A stretch of 64,000 bases of DNA, from assembly GCF_000379765.1 (NCBI RefSeq), contig NZ_KB903437.1, positions 62,001 to 126,000 of the forward strand. The letters run 5' to 3'. Below are positions 8,152 to 17,212 of this stretch, piece by piece. Position numbers and translations under genes: made by a program. Origin of the DNA: Flexithrix dorotheae DSM 6795 (GTDB lineage Bacteria > Bacteroidota > Bacteroidia > Cytophagales > Flammeovirgaceae). Within the stretch, counting starts at the first letter, position 1; each line of letters begins with the position of its first letter. The notes under the pieces are model-generated. The model searched no databases and was not told where the DNA came from. It saw only the letters and a program-made list of their open reading frames with translations.

Positions 8152-8892
8152 GTGAAAAAATTTTTGAAAAATACTATTAAATCTTATTTACGAAAAAAGG
8201 GTAAAATAATTAAACCTTATAATGAAACAGAGGAAAAAGTACAGTTGGTACAGTATAACTGGCTAAAAAATCTAAATATTAAAACGATTATTGATGTTGG
8301 AGCGAGTAATGGCGGTTTTGCAATTAAAGCTAGGGGTTGGTTTCGTGATGCATCCATTTATAGTTTTGAACCTATTCCAAATTCTTATCAAAAACTATTG
8401 CAAAATTTTGATGGAGACAAAAAGTTTAACGCCTTCAATTATGGGTTATCAAACTTAGAAGGTGAATCAAGTTTTTTTATTTGTGATAATAATACAGGTT
8501 CAAGCTCACTATTGGAAATGGATAACCTTCATAAAAAAGCTTATCCCCATACATCAGAAAATACAAAAATCACTATAAAAACCTCCACATTAGATAAATG
8601 GTCAACAACACAAGAATACTTAGAGAATGATATTCTTTTAAAAATGGATGTACAAGGAGCAGAACTTTTTGTACTTCAAGGAGCACATGAATTCCTAAGC
8701 AAAGTAAAAATTCTTATAACAGAAGTAAGTTTCAATAGCCTTTATAAGAATAGCGTATCATTTGAATCTTTATATGATTTTTTAAAAAAATATGGATTTT
8801 TATTAAGAGGATTAGAAAATATTTCTCAAAGTACTATAGATGGTACTTTTCTTCAAGCAGATGCATTTTTTATCAAAGAATTGGATGAATAA
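8152..8892 (+). CDS. FkbM-family SAM-dependent methyltransferase
   Basis: 246 residues. The SAM-binding motif I is IKTIIDVGASNGGFAIKA (about 43-60), followed by the acidic end of strand 2 (YSFEPIPNSY), an NNTGSSSLLE segment and LLKMDVQGAELFVLQGA, the hallmark block of the FkbM family. Family members O-methylate sugars and polyketides; in this context the acceptor is probably a sugar of the surface glycan. The start is GTG 8152 and the end overlaps the next gene by 8 bases, implying coupled translation. First gene of the plus-strand polysaccharide operon. Confidence 0.85.
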   Translation: MKKFLKNTIKSYLRKKGKIIKPYNETEEKVQLVQYNWLKNLNIKTIIDVGASNGGFAIKARGWFRDASIYSFEPIPNSYQKLLQNFDGDKKFNAFNYGLSNLEGESSFFICDNNTGSSSLLEMDNLHKKAYPHTSENTKITIKTSTLDKWSTTQEYLENDILLKMDVQGAELFVLQGAHEFLSKVKILITEVSFNSLYKNSVSFESLYDFLKKYGFLLRGLENISQSTIDGTFLQADAFFIKELDE

Positions 8893-10045
8893 AGTATTGC
8901 TTAAAATATTAGATTCATTTTATATAGGTATTTTATGGTTAATAATCACGGCTATAAAAACATCTATTTTTATTCTGAAAAAAAAGAAAAAAAATAGAAT
9001 TGCTGCTTTGCCATATTTACCTAAAAACTACCCTGGAGGAAATATTCGAATTGGCAATTGGAAAAAACACTTTAATAATAGAAATCAAGAATTTGATGTA
9101 TTTTGGGCCTCTGAAAAAGATCAATTTGAAAAATGGATAACTCCCGGCCTAAACATAAAAAACTATTTTTTTCATTTTCTTGTATTGTTTAAAAGAACTA
9201 AAACATTTCTAAAAATTAGAAATTATGAAATTATTTGGCTTCAAAGGAATTTTATCCCTTTTTATCCTTTAAAGGATCCCTTATTTGAAAAATTGATAAA
9301 AAAACTAGGCAAAGTTTTAATTGTAGATTATTACGATGCCGATTATCTTCATAATAAATCCCTTGTTAATGAAACAGCTTTAATTGCAGATAAAATAACT
9401 GTTTCTTCTCCTTTTCTTTTCGAATATTTTAAAAAAATTAATCCTTACACATTTTTATTGCCTCTTACCATAGAACCAAATAAATATTATCAAAAAGACG
9501 GAAATCAAAAAAATAAAGAATTGGTTATTGGGTGGATGGGAAACCCAGGAAATGCCCTCGAACTTATTAAAATTAAAGAGGCTTTGATTGCTTTAGAAAA
9601 AAGGTATTCAAAGAAAATATCATTTGAATTTTTGTGTAGAGGAGAGATTTCCCTTCCTTTAAAACAGCTAAAATTAAAAAAATGGACAGAAAAGGACTTC
9701 AACTACTATGACTGGCTTTCATCTGTTGATATAGGAATTGTTCCCTATACCTCCAATACGGAGAGATTAAGAGCAAAGTCTCCTATGAAAACTCTTGAAT
9801 TTTTATGCAGTTCCATTCCTGTAGTTATTTCACCTTGTGAATCTTACCCTGAATTAATTCACAATGATAATTGCTTAATTGCAAGAGATTATGAAGAATG
9901 GATAAATTATATTTCAATGTTAATAGAAAATCCAAACGAAAGAAAACGTATTGGAAAATCAGGAAAATTTTATTTTAACAATCATCACACTTATACTAAA
10001 AACATAAACTTATTACAAAAAATTCTTTCATTAAACTCAATTTAA
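8885..10045 (+). CDS. GT4-like glycosyltransferase
   Basis: 387 residues from the ATG at 8885, which lies inside the stop region of the FkbM gene (ATGAATAA overlap). An N-terminal hydrophobic segment (about 10-25) could tether it to the membrane. The C-terminal half shows the GT-B second domain: VIGWMGNPGN, then VDIGIVPYT followed by KSPMKTLEFLCSSIPVVIS, the region that contacts the nucleotide sugar. Donor and acceptor are unknown. A longer reading from 8840 is possible but would overlap the FkbM gene by over 50 bases. Confidence 0.8.
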   Translation: MNKVLLKILDSFYIGILWLIITAIKTSIFILKKKKKNRIAALPYLPKNYPGGNIRIGNWKKHFNNRNQEFDVFWASEKDQFEKWITPGLNIKNYFFHFLVLFKRTKTFLKIRNYEIIWLQRNFIPFYPLKDPLFEKLIKKLGKVLIVDYYDADYLHNKSLVNETALIADKITVSSPFLFEYFKKINPYTFLLPLTIEPNKYYQKDGNQKNKELVIGWMGNPGNALELIKIKEALIALEKRYSKKISFEFLCRGEISLPLKQLKLKKWTEKDFNYYDWLSSVDIGIVPYTSNTERLRAKSPMKTLEFLCSSIPVVISPCESYPELIHNDNCLIARDYEEWINYISMLIENPNERKRIGKSGKFYFNNHHTYTKNINLLQKILSLNSI

Positions 10046-10072
10046 GACTTAACAATAAATTTTAACAAGATT

Positions 10073-11914
10073 ATGTCATACATTTTAGGTATTCATATTG
10101 GGCACGATGCAACGGCTGCATTAATTAATTATAAAGGAGAAATAGTAGGTGCAATTGCTGAAGAAAGGCTTACAAGAGTAAAGTATATTACAGGATTTCC
10201 ATATATGGCTATTGAACAAGTATTAAAAAATGCGAACATTAATAAGAATGAAATTTCCAAAATAGCTACTACGGTCGAGGCCCTTTTTCATCCTATATAT
10301 ACTTTTGTTGAAGAATATTATATGTCGAAGGATTTAGAATTTAAAAAGGAAAGAGATCTTTTTAACGACTTATCAGTAGAAAGTAAATTTAGTCAGGTAA
10401 AATCCTTAATAATAAAGAATCTTACTGGAAATGGTAAACAAAATAATTCCAATAATTATTTAGAAGAATCAAAAAATTATACTAAAAAGGTTATTAGAGA
10501 AAAGATAAATGAACTTGGTTTCGAAAATACCGAGCTTTCAATTATTGATCACCATACCTGCCACGCTGCAAGCGCATTTTATACAAGTGGAAAAAAAGAT
10601 GCTTTGACCATAACCATAGATGGAGCAGGAGATGGTCTTTGTGCTACAGCTTCCATAATCGAGGATGGAAAATTAAAAAGAATTTCCTCAGCCAGTGCAG
10701 CTTGCTCTCCAGGACGATTTTATTCTGAAATTACCAGATTTTTGGGTTTTAAAAGGAATAGGCATGAAGGAAAAATAACCGGATTGGCTGCATTTGGAAA
10801 CCCTGAGAAATATTATAACGATTTAAAACAATTTTTGTCCTTTAATCCAGAAAAAGAATCTTTTGAATTTAAAGAGGACAACATAGAAAAGAACAAATAT
10901 CTGAGCAAAATAAATACTCTTATTCGAATAATAAACAATGAAAATTTTGGAGTTCCACATATTGACAGTATGCGGAGGTTTTTAGAAAAGAACTTCCATC
11001 CAAAGGAACATATGAAAGACTTAGCTGCAGCTGTTCAAAAGATTTCTGAAGATATTGCGGTTGAATATGTTAAGCATTTTTTAAAAAAATATCCAAATAA
11101 AAATGTTGTTCTTGCTGGAGGATTATTTGCCAATGTGCGAATAAATCAAGTAATTTCTGAAATAGAAGGTGTAGAATTTGTCTTTATTCATCAAAATATG
11201 GGTGATGGTGGATGCTCTGTAGGAGCTGCTTTATACTGCTTATACGATTTAAATGAAAAAGCATATGATTCCTATAGTCCAAATAATGTTTACTTTGGCA
11301 ATAGTTATAATGATAATGAAATTGAATCTGCCTTAAAAAACAGCAATTTAAACTATAGAAAATCAGATAATATTGAAGCTGAAATTGCAAAATATATCCA
11401 TTCTGGTAAAGTAATAGGAAGATTTAACGGAGGAATGGAATATGGTCCCAGAGCCTTAGGAAATAGAAGTTTATTAGGAAGCCCAACAGATAAATCTATC
11501 AATGACTGGCTAAACAAAAAACTTAACAGAACTGAATTTATGCCTTTTGCTCCCTCTGTGTTAGAAGAGGAAGCTCCAAATCTATTTGAAAATTATTCTA
11601 AGGGAGTAGCTTCTAAAGCTTCTAATTTTATGACTATTACTTATGATGTAAAAGAAAATTGGAAGGATAAAATGCAAGCAACTACTCATATTGATGGTAC
11701 TGCTAGGCCTCAGGTAGTAAGAAAAGAGGATAACCCGTCATTTCATAAAATTATTGAGGAATATCATAAATTAAGTGGAATCCCTGGAGTCATTAATACT
11801 AGCTTCAATATGCATGAAGAACCAATTGTAGCTTCCCCTCAAGATGCAATTAAAGCACTTAAACAAAAAGCATTCGATTATCTAGCAATAGGAAACTTTA
11901 TTTGCGAAGTGTGA
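10073..11914 (+). CDS. NodU/CmcH-family O-carbamoyltransferase
   Basis: 613 residues, the usual length. The N-terminal Kae1-like domain begins YILGIHIGHDATAALI and has IIDHHTCHAASAFYTSG (about 158-174) with the metal-binding histidines, followed by TITIDGAGDG. The C-terminal YrdC-like domain carries MEYGPRALGNRSLLG and FMPFAPSV. The enzyme makes carbamoyl-adenylate from carbamoyl phosphate and ATP and passes the carbamoyl group to a hydroxyl; NodU does this on Nod factors, others on antibiotics. Between glycosyltransferases in a glycan operon, the acceptor is inferred to be a sugar hydroxyl of the surface polysaccharide. Spaced 27 bases from its upstream neighbour. Confidence 0.9.
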   Translation: MSYILGIHIGHDATAALINYKGEIVGAIAEERLTRVKYITGFPYMAIEQVLKNANINKNEISKIATTVEALFHPIYTFVEEYYMSKDLEFKKERDLFNDLSVESKFSQVKSLIIKNLTGNGKQNNSNNYLEESKNYTKKVIREKINELGFENTELSIIDHHTCHAASAFYTSGKKDALTITIDGAGDGLCATASIIEDGKLKRISSASAACSPGRFYSEITRFLGFKRNRHEGKITGLAAFGNPEKYYNDLKQFLSFNPEKESFEFKEDNIEKNKYLSKINTLIRIINNENFGVPHIDSMRRFLEKNFHPKEHMKDLAAAVQKISEDIAVEYVKHFLKKYPNKNVVLAGGLFANVRINQVISEIEGVEFVFIHQNMGDGGCSVGAALYCLYDLNEKAYDSYSPNNVYFGNSYNDNEIESALKNSNLNYRKSDNIEAEIAKYIHSGKVIGRFNGGMEYGPRALGNRSLLGSPTDKSINDWLNKKLNRTEFMPFAPSVLEEEAPNLFENYSKGVASKASNFMTITYDVKENWKDKMQATTHIDGTARPQVVRKEDNPSFHKIIEEYHKLSGIPGVINTSFNMHEEPIVASPQDAIKALKQKAFDYLAIGNFICEV

Positions 11915-11969
11915 TCAGAAATAAATTTTGAATTAACTTCTATGCAAAGAATTCAGTAAATTATTTCTA

Positions 11970-13145
11970 ATGAAGAAAAAAAAAATTGCCATCCTATTGG
12001 ATGGCCCCATAAAAAATGATGGAAGGGTTCGAAGAATTATTGAATCACTTTCTTTAATTCATAATGTAGACTTGTATTATATTGATGGTCAAGAGAATGA
12101 TAAAGAGTTATTTAATAAAAATGTAAATCTATTTTCAAATTCAATCTATGGAAATTGGATAACTCAAAACTTTAAGTTTCAGAATAAATTTAAGGAAATA
12201 GAAAATAGCATATTGAAGAATATTTCCACCTATGATATTATCTATTGTAATGATTATCCACTTTTAGCACTTGGGGTTAAATTAAAAAAGGTAAATAAAA
12301 GAATTAAACTTATTTATGACTCTCATGAGATATATATTGAAACAATTAATCAGTTTTTTCCTACTAAAGGCTTAAAGGCAATCTACGGGAAATTATTTAT
12401 TGAAATAAATAAAATTTACCATTCCCTTCAAGAAAAAAGGCTAGTTAAAAATATTGATGAATTTATTACAGTATGTGATAGCTTTAAGTTTTACTTTGAA
12501 AAAAAATATGATTTAAGAAAAATCAAGGTAATAAAAAACTTTCCAAGGTTAGCTTCAAACCTTTTCGATAGAAATAATTTGCTAAGAGAGGTTTTAAAAT
12601 TACCTAACACAAGTTTGATCTTATTGTACCAAGGTGTCTTAAATAAAGGAAGAGGATTAGAAAAAATGATCCAGGCCTGTTCTTTATTAAATCAAAATGA
12701 ACATTTTGTTATTTTAGGTGATGGACCAATTAAAAATGATCTCGAACAGTTAAAAAAGGACCTCAATGTTTCAAATGTCCATTTTTTAGAAAAAGTACCT
12801 TTTGAAAAGTTATTGAGGTATACAGCCTCAGCCGACATTGGAATCCTTTTTATTCAACCAATTAATAAATCAAAAGAATTAACTCTTCCTAATAAAGTGT
12901 TTGAATATATGGCTGGAAGTCTATTTATCTTTTCCAATTCTTTACCTGAAAGTTCGAATTTAATTAAGGAAGTTAATTGTGGATTAATATTAAAAAATGA
13001 TGATCCAAAAAATATTGCTGAAGAAATAACAAAAATTTCAAACAATAAGAAATTATTAGCAAATGGATCTAATGGTAAGGAAGCATTTATAAGAAATTTA
13101 AATTGGGAGAAACAAGAAGAGACTTTACTTGAGGTTTTTAAATGA
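11970..13145 (+). CDS. GT4-family glycosyltransferase
   Basis: 391 residues, cytoplasmic and membrane-associated. It starts KKKKIAILLDGPIKNDGRVRR, typical of the GT-B N-domain (the D-x-R-V-R turn). It then has LIYDSHEIYIE, LLYQGVLNKGRGLEKMI and, near the C-terminus, ADIGILFIQPINKSKELTLPNKVFEYMAG with the acidic residue used to bind the sugar nucleotide. These are features of glycosyltransferase family 4. The stop overlaps the next ATG by four bases (ATGA), so the two transferases are probably co-translated. Substrates are unknown. Confidence 0.85.
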   Translation: MKKKKIAILLDGPIKNDGRVRRIIESLSLIHNVDLYYIDGQENDKELFNKNVNLFSNSIYGNWITQNFKFQNKFKEIENSILKNISTYDIIYCNDYPLLALGVKLKKVNKRIKLIYDSHEIYIETINQFFPTKGLKAIYGKLFIEINKIYHSLQEKRLVKNIDEFITVCDSFKFYFEKKYDLRKIKVIKNFPRLASNLFDRNNLLREVLKLPNTSLILLYQGVLNKGRGLEKMIQACSLLNQNEHFVILGDGPIKNDLEQLKKDLNVSNVHFLEKVPFEKLLRYTASADIGILFIQPINKSKELTLPNKVFEYMAGSLFIFSNSLPESSNLIKEVNCGLILKNDDPKNIAEEITKISNNKKLLANGSNGKEAFIRNLNWEKQEETLLEVFK

Positions 13146-14479
13146 AAAGAGTTTTAATTCTGGCATATGATTTCCCACCCTATGTCTCTGTGGGAGGTTT
13201 GAGACCCTATGCATGGTATAGATATTTAAAAGAGTATGGAATTTATCCTATAGTTGTGACAAGACAATGGGGAAATAAATATGGTAACCACCTTGATTAC
13301 ATTGCTCCTGGTGATTCTTCTGAGGTTATTGAAGAAAACTCTGAATATGGAACAATTTTAAAAACTCCCTACAAACCTAATTTGGGTAATCGAATAATGC
13401 TAAAATATGGGGAATCAAAGTTCAAGCTTCTCCGAAAATTAATTTCTGCATTTTTTGAATTTAGTCAGTGGATTTGGATGATTGGACCTAAAGTGCAATT
13501 ATATTTTGCTGCAAAAAAATATCTAAATTCAAATAATGTAGAAGCAATAATAGCAACAGGAGATCCATTTATTCTATTTAGGTATGCTTCAATTTTAAGT
13601 AAGAAATATAAAATTCCCTGGATAGCCGATTATAGGGATCCATGGATACAGGATAAAAGTAGGAAGAAAAATTTTTTATTACATAATTGGGAAGCTTTCT
13701 GGGAAAAAAAATGCACAACAAATTTAAATTCTATTATTACAGTTTCCTCCTTTGTGGAGAAACAAATCAGTAGTTTATTAAAAGAAAAAAAATTCCATAT
13801 ACTCCCTAATGGATTTGATCCTGATAATATTGAAAATATTAGGAATATTTCTCAAGAAACTGATATCCTGAATATTGGATTTGTAGGAACCATTTACGAT
13901 TGGCACCCCCTTGAAAGTTTTTTAATGGTTTGTAATGATTTCAGTAAAAACGAAAAGGCTAGAATAAATATCAATTTTTATGGAGTATCAAATGAGGAAA
14001 AAATAAATAACATTCTTGAAGCTAAATATCCCTACTTAAAAACGCTAGTTTCAATTTCTCCAAGATTGCCAAATCAATTACTCAAAGAAAAACTTGCTTC
14101 AAATAGTATTTTAATTCTGTTCAATGATTATTCTATCCTTGGTACGAAAATATTTGATTATTTGGCCTTAAAAAGGCTTATACTCCTTTGTTATGAAAAT
14201 GACCCAAAAGCAATGGAGTTAAAAAAGAAATATTTTCTAATAAAAGAATTTAACTCAGAAAGTAAACATTTACAAAAGGATGTTATTGATTCTACAAATT
14301 CTGGAATAATCATAAATGATGAATCTCATTTATACGAATACTTGAAAAATTTATATATGGAATTTCAAGAAAATGGATTTATTTCGTGTAATTCTGTAGG
14401 TATCGAAAAATTTTCCAGAAAATTCCAAGTAAAAGAGTTATCAGCTATTATTAACAATATTTCATCAAACAAATATTAA
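13142..14479 (+). CDS. GT4-like glycosyltransferase
   Basis: 445 residues. The N-terminal RVLILAYDFPPYVSVGGLRP block is the glycine-rich acceptor-side loop found in WbuB/WcaI-like GT4 enzymes. It is followed by WIADYRDPW (about 161-169) and, in the second domain, IGFVGTIYDWHPLESFL and an SILILFNDYSILGTKIFDYLAL block. The start overlaps the preceding gene by an ATGA junction. Probably adds one sugar of the repeat unit; donor and linkage cannot be read from the sequence. Base composition is strongly AT, like the rest of the locus. Confidence 0.8.
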   Translation: MKRVLILAYDFPPYVSVGGLRPYAWYRYLKEYGIYPIVVTRQWGNKYGNHLDYIAPGDSSEVIEENSEYGTILKTPYKPNLGNRIMLKYGESKFKLLRKLISAFFEFSQWIWMIGPKVQLYFAAKKYLNSNNVEAIIATGDPFILFRYASILSKKYKIPWIADYRDPWIQDKSRKKNFLLHNWEAFWEKKCTTNLNSIITVSSFVEKQISSLLKEKKFHILPNGFDPDNIENIRNISQETDILNIGFVGTIYDWHPLESFLMVCNDFSKNEKARININFYGVSNEEKINNILEAKYPYLKTLVSISPRLPNQLLKEKLASNSILILFNDYSILGTKIFDYLALKRLILLCYENDPKAMELKKKYFLIKEFNSESKHLQKDVIDSTNSGIIINDESHLYEYLKNLYMEFQENGFISCNSVGIEKFSRKFQVKELSAIINNISSNKY

Positions 14480-14505
14480 AAAAAAAAGGATTATTTTAAA
14501 TAATT

Positions 14506-15126
14506 ATGGGAGATAAAATAATTATTATTGATTATGGCATGGGTAACTTAAACTCTGTTAAGAAAAAGTTTGACAGGCTTAAAGTGAATGTTATCATTAC
14601 ATCTGACCCCCACGAAATTGAGTCTGCCAATAAAATAGTTTTACCTGGTGTGGGGCACTTTAAGAAAGCTATGGAGAACTTAAATAACCTAAATCTAATT
14701 CCTGCATTGAATAAGTTTACCTTAATTGATAAAAAACCAATATTAGGAATTTGTTTGGGAATGCAACTTATGGCAAATAATAGTGAAGAAGGTAATTGTG
14801 AAGGATTAGGATGGATAGATGCCAATGTGGTCAACTTTAGCATAAGCAATAAATTAAGATATAAAGTACCCCACATGGGATGGAATCAAGTACATATTAA
14901 TAAAGAAAGCCTTTTGATGAAGGAAATTGGTAGCCAATCAGAGTTTTATTTTGTTCATTCCTACCATTTTATTGCAAATCAAAAAAGTGATATTTTGAAT
15001 GAAACAGACTTTGAATATAAGTTTACTTCTGCTGTTGAAAAAGACAATATTTATGGAGTACAATATCATCCAGAAAAAAGCCATGAGACAGGTGAACAAC
15101 TATTAAAAAACTTCATTAACCTTTAA
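14506..15126 (+). CDS. HisH-like glutamine amidotransferase of sugar amidation (WbuY-type)
   Basis: 206 residues, a class I glutaminase. It has IIDYGMGNLNSVKKK at the start, the nucleophile cysteine in GICLGMQLM and the His-Glu pair in YGVQYHPEKSHETG, so the triad is complete. In histidine synthesis HisH feeds ammonia to HisF. Here the pair sits beside a WbpG-type amidotransferase and no other his gene, the arrangement known from O-antigen loci that make acetamidino sugars. The inferred job is supplying ammonia from glutamine to the HisF-like partner 7 bases downstream. Confidence 0.85.
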   Translation: MGDKIIIIDYGMGNLNSVKKKFDRLKVNVIITSDPHEIESANKIVLPGVGHFKKAMENLNNLNLIPALNKFTLIDKKPILGICLGMQLMANNSEEGNCEGLGWIDANVVNFSISNKLRYKVPHMGWNQVHINKESLLMKEIGSQSEFYFVHSYHFIANQKSDILNETDFEYKFTSAVEKDNIYGVQYHPEKSHETGEQLLKNFINL

Positions 15127-15133
15127 TTAAAAG

Positions 15134-15892
15134 ATGTTTAGACCAAGGGTAATTCCAGTACTTTTACTTAAAAATAAGGGTTTGGTAAAATCTAAAAAAT
15201 TTAAAGATTTTAGATATATAGGTGATCCGATTAATGCTGTTAGAATTTTTAATGACTTTAAAGCAGATGAATTAGTATTTCTAGATATTTTGGCAACGAA
15301 GGAAAACCGATTAGTTTCATTAGATTTTGTAAAAAAGGTTGGAGAAGAAGCAAATATGCCCTTTGCAGTTGGTGGTGGTATTAAAACTATTGAGGATATT
15401 CAGAAAATTATAAGTGCCGGAGCTGAAAAAGTAATAATTAATTCTTTTGCTGCAGAAAACCCTGATTTTATCCAGCAAGCGGCTGATACATTTGGTTCTT
15501 CTACAATTGTTGTTTGCATTGATATAAAAAAGAAATTTCTAGGTGGGTTAAAAACCTTTACTAGGAATGGAAAAAAAAGCACTAAGTTTTCTCCTGTAGA
15601 ATTTGCTCAATTAATGGAATCCAAAGGAGTAGGTGAAATAATAGTTCAGTCCATTGAAAATGATGGTGCAATGGCTGGATACGATATATCATTAATTAAA
15701 TCAATTTCTGAAGCAGTTACAGTACCTATTGTAGCACTTGGAGGAGCAGGCAATTTAAAACATCTCCAGGAAGGATACAAAGAAGGATTTGCAAATGGTC
15801 TAGGCGCTGGTAGTATGTTTGTTTACCACGGTAAAAAAAAGGGAGTTTTAATTAATTATCCAGAAAAATCAGAGGTTAAGTTTGAATTATAG
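15134..15892 (+). CDS. HisF-like partner of sugar amidation (WbuZ-type)
   Basis: 252 residues, a complete TIM barrel of the HisA/HisF type with FAVGGGIKTIEDI and VPIVALGGAGN phosphate-binding loops. Where true HisF reads IIPCLDVKDG, with the essential first-strand aspartate, this protein reads VIPVLLLKNKG, so that residue is leucine. The second aspartate is kept (VVCIDIKKK), and the SIDRDGT loop is SIENDGA. Loss of the first aspartate argues against imidazole-glycerol-phosphate synthesis. It fits the WbuZ subfamily, which is thought to channel ammonia to a WbpG-type enzyme. Transcribed with the HisH-like and WbpG-like genes. Confidence 0.85.
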   Translation: MFRPRVIPVLLLKNKGLVKSKKFKDFRYIGDPINAVRIFNDFKADELVFLDILATKENRLVSLDFVKKVGEEANMPFAVGGGIKTIEDIQKIISAGAEKVIINSFAAENPDFIQQAADTFGSSTIVVCIDIKKKFLGGLKTFTRNGKKSTKFSPVEFAQLMESKGVGEIIVQSIENDGAMAGYDISLIKSISEAVTVPIVALGGAGNLKHLQEGYKEGFANGLGAGSMFVYHGKKKGVLINYPEKSEVKFEL

Positions 15893-15967
15893 AAGCAATA
15901 ATTGAACATATCCAAAGTTCTTTTTTTGAAAGAGAATTTTTTAATCTACTGCATACTATTTTTTTAA

Positions 15968-17098
15968 ATGAATAAATTGAATTACCAACGTTGCACCAGG
16001 TGTGTAATGGACACTACAGATCCCGATATTTATTTTGACGAAAAAGGACATTGTAATCATTGTAATGATTATTATGACAGAATTTCCAAATTAATTTACC
16101 AAGGAGAGGAAAGTGACAAACAACTTATTCAACTGGTAAATACTTTGAAAGAGTCTGGAAAGAATAAGGAATACGATTGTGTATTAGGGATTAGTGGAGG
16201 GGTTGATAGTTGCTACACAGCATATTTACTGAAGCAACATGGTTTAAGAGTTTTAACTATCCACCTGGATAACGGATGGGATTCAGATACATCAGTAAAA
16301 AATGTAAAGAATGTAGTAACCAAATTAGGATTTGATTATCAAAGCTATGTTATTGATTGGGAAGAATTTAAAGATTTACAAATCGCATTTTTAAAAGCCT
16401 CAATAGTTGATGCAGAAATACCTACCGATATGGCAATCCCTGCTATTATTCACCAGGCTGCTGCAGAAAATAATGTGAAGTATGTAATCAGTGGGGGAAA
16501 TTATGCAACTGAAGGGATTTTACCAAAAAGCTGGGGATACTACGCCAAAGACATGCGATTATTTAAATCAATTTGTAAAAAATTCGGTGTTAAAAAACTA
16601 AAATCATATCCTACTTTTGGTTATAAAACGGAGATGTACTATAAGTTTATAAAGGGGATAAAAACGCTTTATCCTCTTAACTATGTAGATTTCAATAAAG
16701 CAGCTGCTATGAAGGTTTTGGAGAATGAATTAGATTGGAAATATTACGGGGGAAAACATTATGAATCAAAGTTTACTGGTTTTCTTCAATCCTATATATT
16801 GCCGGAAAAATTTAACCTTGATTACAGAAAAGCTACCTTCTCCACACAAATTTGTGCAGGTGAAATTACCAGAGATTATGCATTAACTGAGTTAGAAAAA
16901 AGTTCCTTCAATCCAATTAAAATCCAAGAAGAAAAGGAATATTTATGTAAAAAACTTGACCTTTCCTTATCAGATTTTGATAAAATAATGGAACTTCCTC
17001 CAAAAACTTATAAAGATTACCCGAACGATAATGACAAAATTGAATTTATCTATAATTCTTATAGAAAGCTTGTTGCCTCCAAATTATTAAAAAGATAG
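15968..17098 (+). CDS. N-acetyl sugar amidotransferase, WbpG/PseA-like
   Basis: 376 residues. An N-terminal zinc-ribbon-like segment (YQRCTRCVMDT then HCNHCNDY) is followed by the PP-loop ATP pyrophosphatase motif CVLGISGGVDSCYTA (about 57-71), then ISGGNYATEGILPKSWGYY. This is the architecture of WbpG, PseA and WbuX, which activate an acetamido oxygen with ATP and replace it with ammonia to give an acetamidino group on nonulosonic or uronic sugars. With the HisH/HisF-like pair upstream the module looks complete. The target sugar is not made by any gene in this window. Last gene of the polysaccharide operon. Confidence 0.88.
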   Translation: MNKLNYQRCTRCVMDTTDPDIYFDEKGHCNHCNDYYDRISKLIYQGEESDKQLIQLVNTLKESGKNKEYDCVLGISGGVDSCYTAYLLKQHGLRVLTIHLDNGWDSDTSVKNVKNVVTKLGFDYQSYVIDWEEFKDLQIAFLKASIVDAEIPTDMAIPAIIHQAAAENNVKYVISGGNYATEGILPKSWGYYAKDMRLFKSICKKFGVKKLKSYPTFGYKTEMYYKFIKGIKTLYPLNYVDFNKAAAMKVLENELDWKYYGGKHYESKFTGFLQSYILPEKFNLDYRKATFSTQICAGEITRDYALTELEKSSFNPIKIQEEKEYLCKKLDLSLSDFDKIMELPPKTYKDYPNDNDKIEFIYNSYRKLVASKLLKR

Positions 17099-17138
17099 TT
17101 GGTATTTAATAAATGGATTTTTCATTTCTTATGTTTGT

Positions 17139-17179
17139 AAAATATTTCACGTATTACTATAGATTAGGTGAAATATTTT
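17139..17179 (+). terminator. candidate terminator of the polysaccharide operon
   Basis: Perfect 12-bp arms AAAATATTTCAC (17139-17150) and GTGAAATATTTT (17168-17179) lie 40 bases past the amidotransferase stop. The stem is AT-rich and the T-run is short, so it could instead be an operator for the lipoprotein gene at 17213. Confidence 0.5.
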
Positions 17180-17212
17180 ACAGGAAATATAAATTGAAAT
17201 AAGTATAACCCC

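Noticed and set aside
14506-15892. HisH and HisF as histidine-biosynthesis genes
   Set aside because: No other his gene is present, the pair is followed by a WbpG-type amidotransferase, and the HisF-like protein lacks the first catalytic aspartate.
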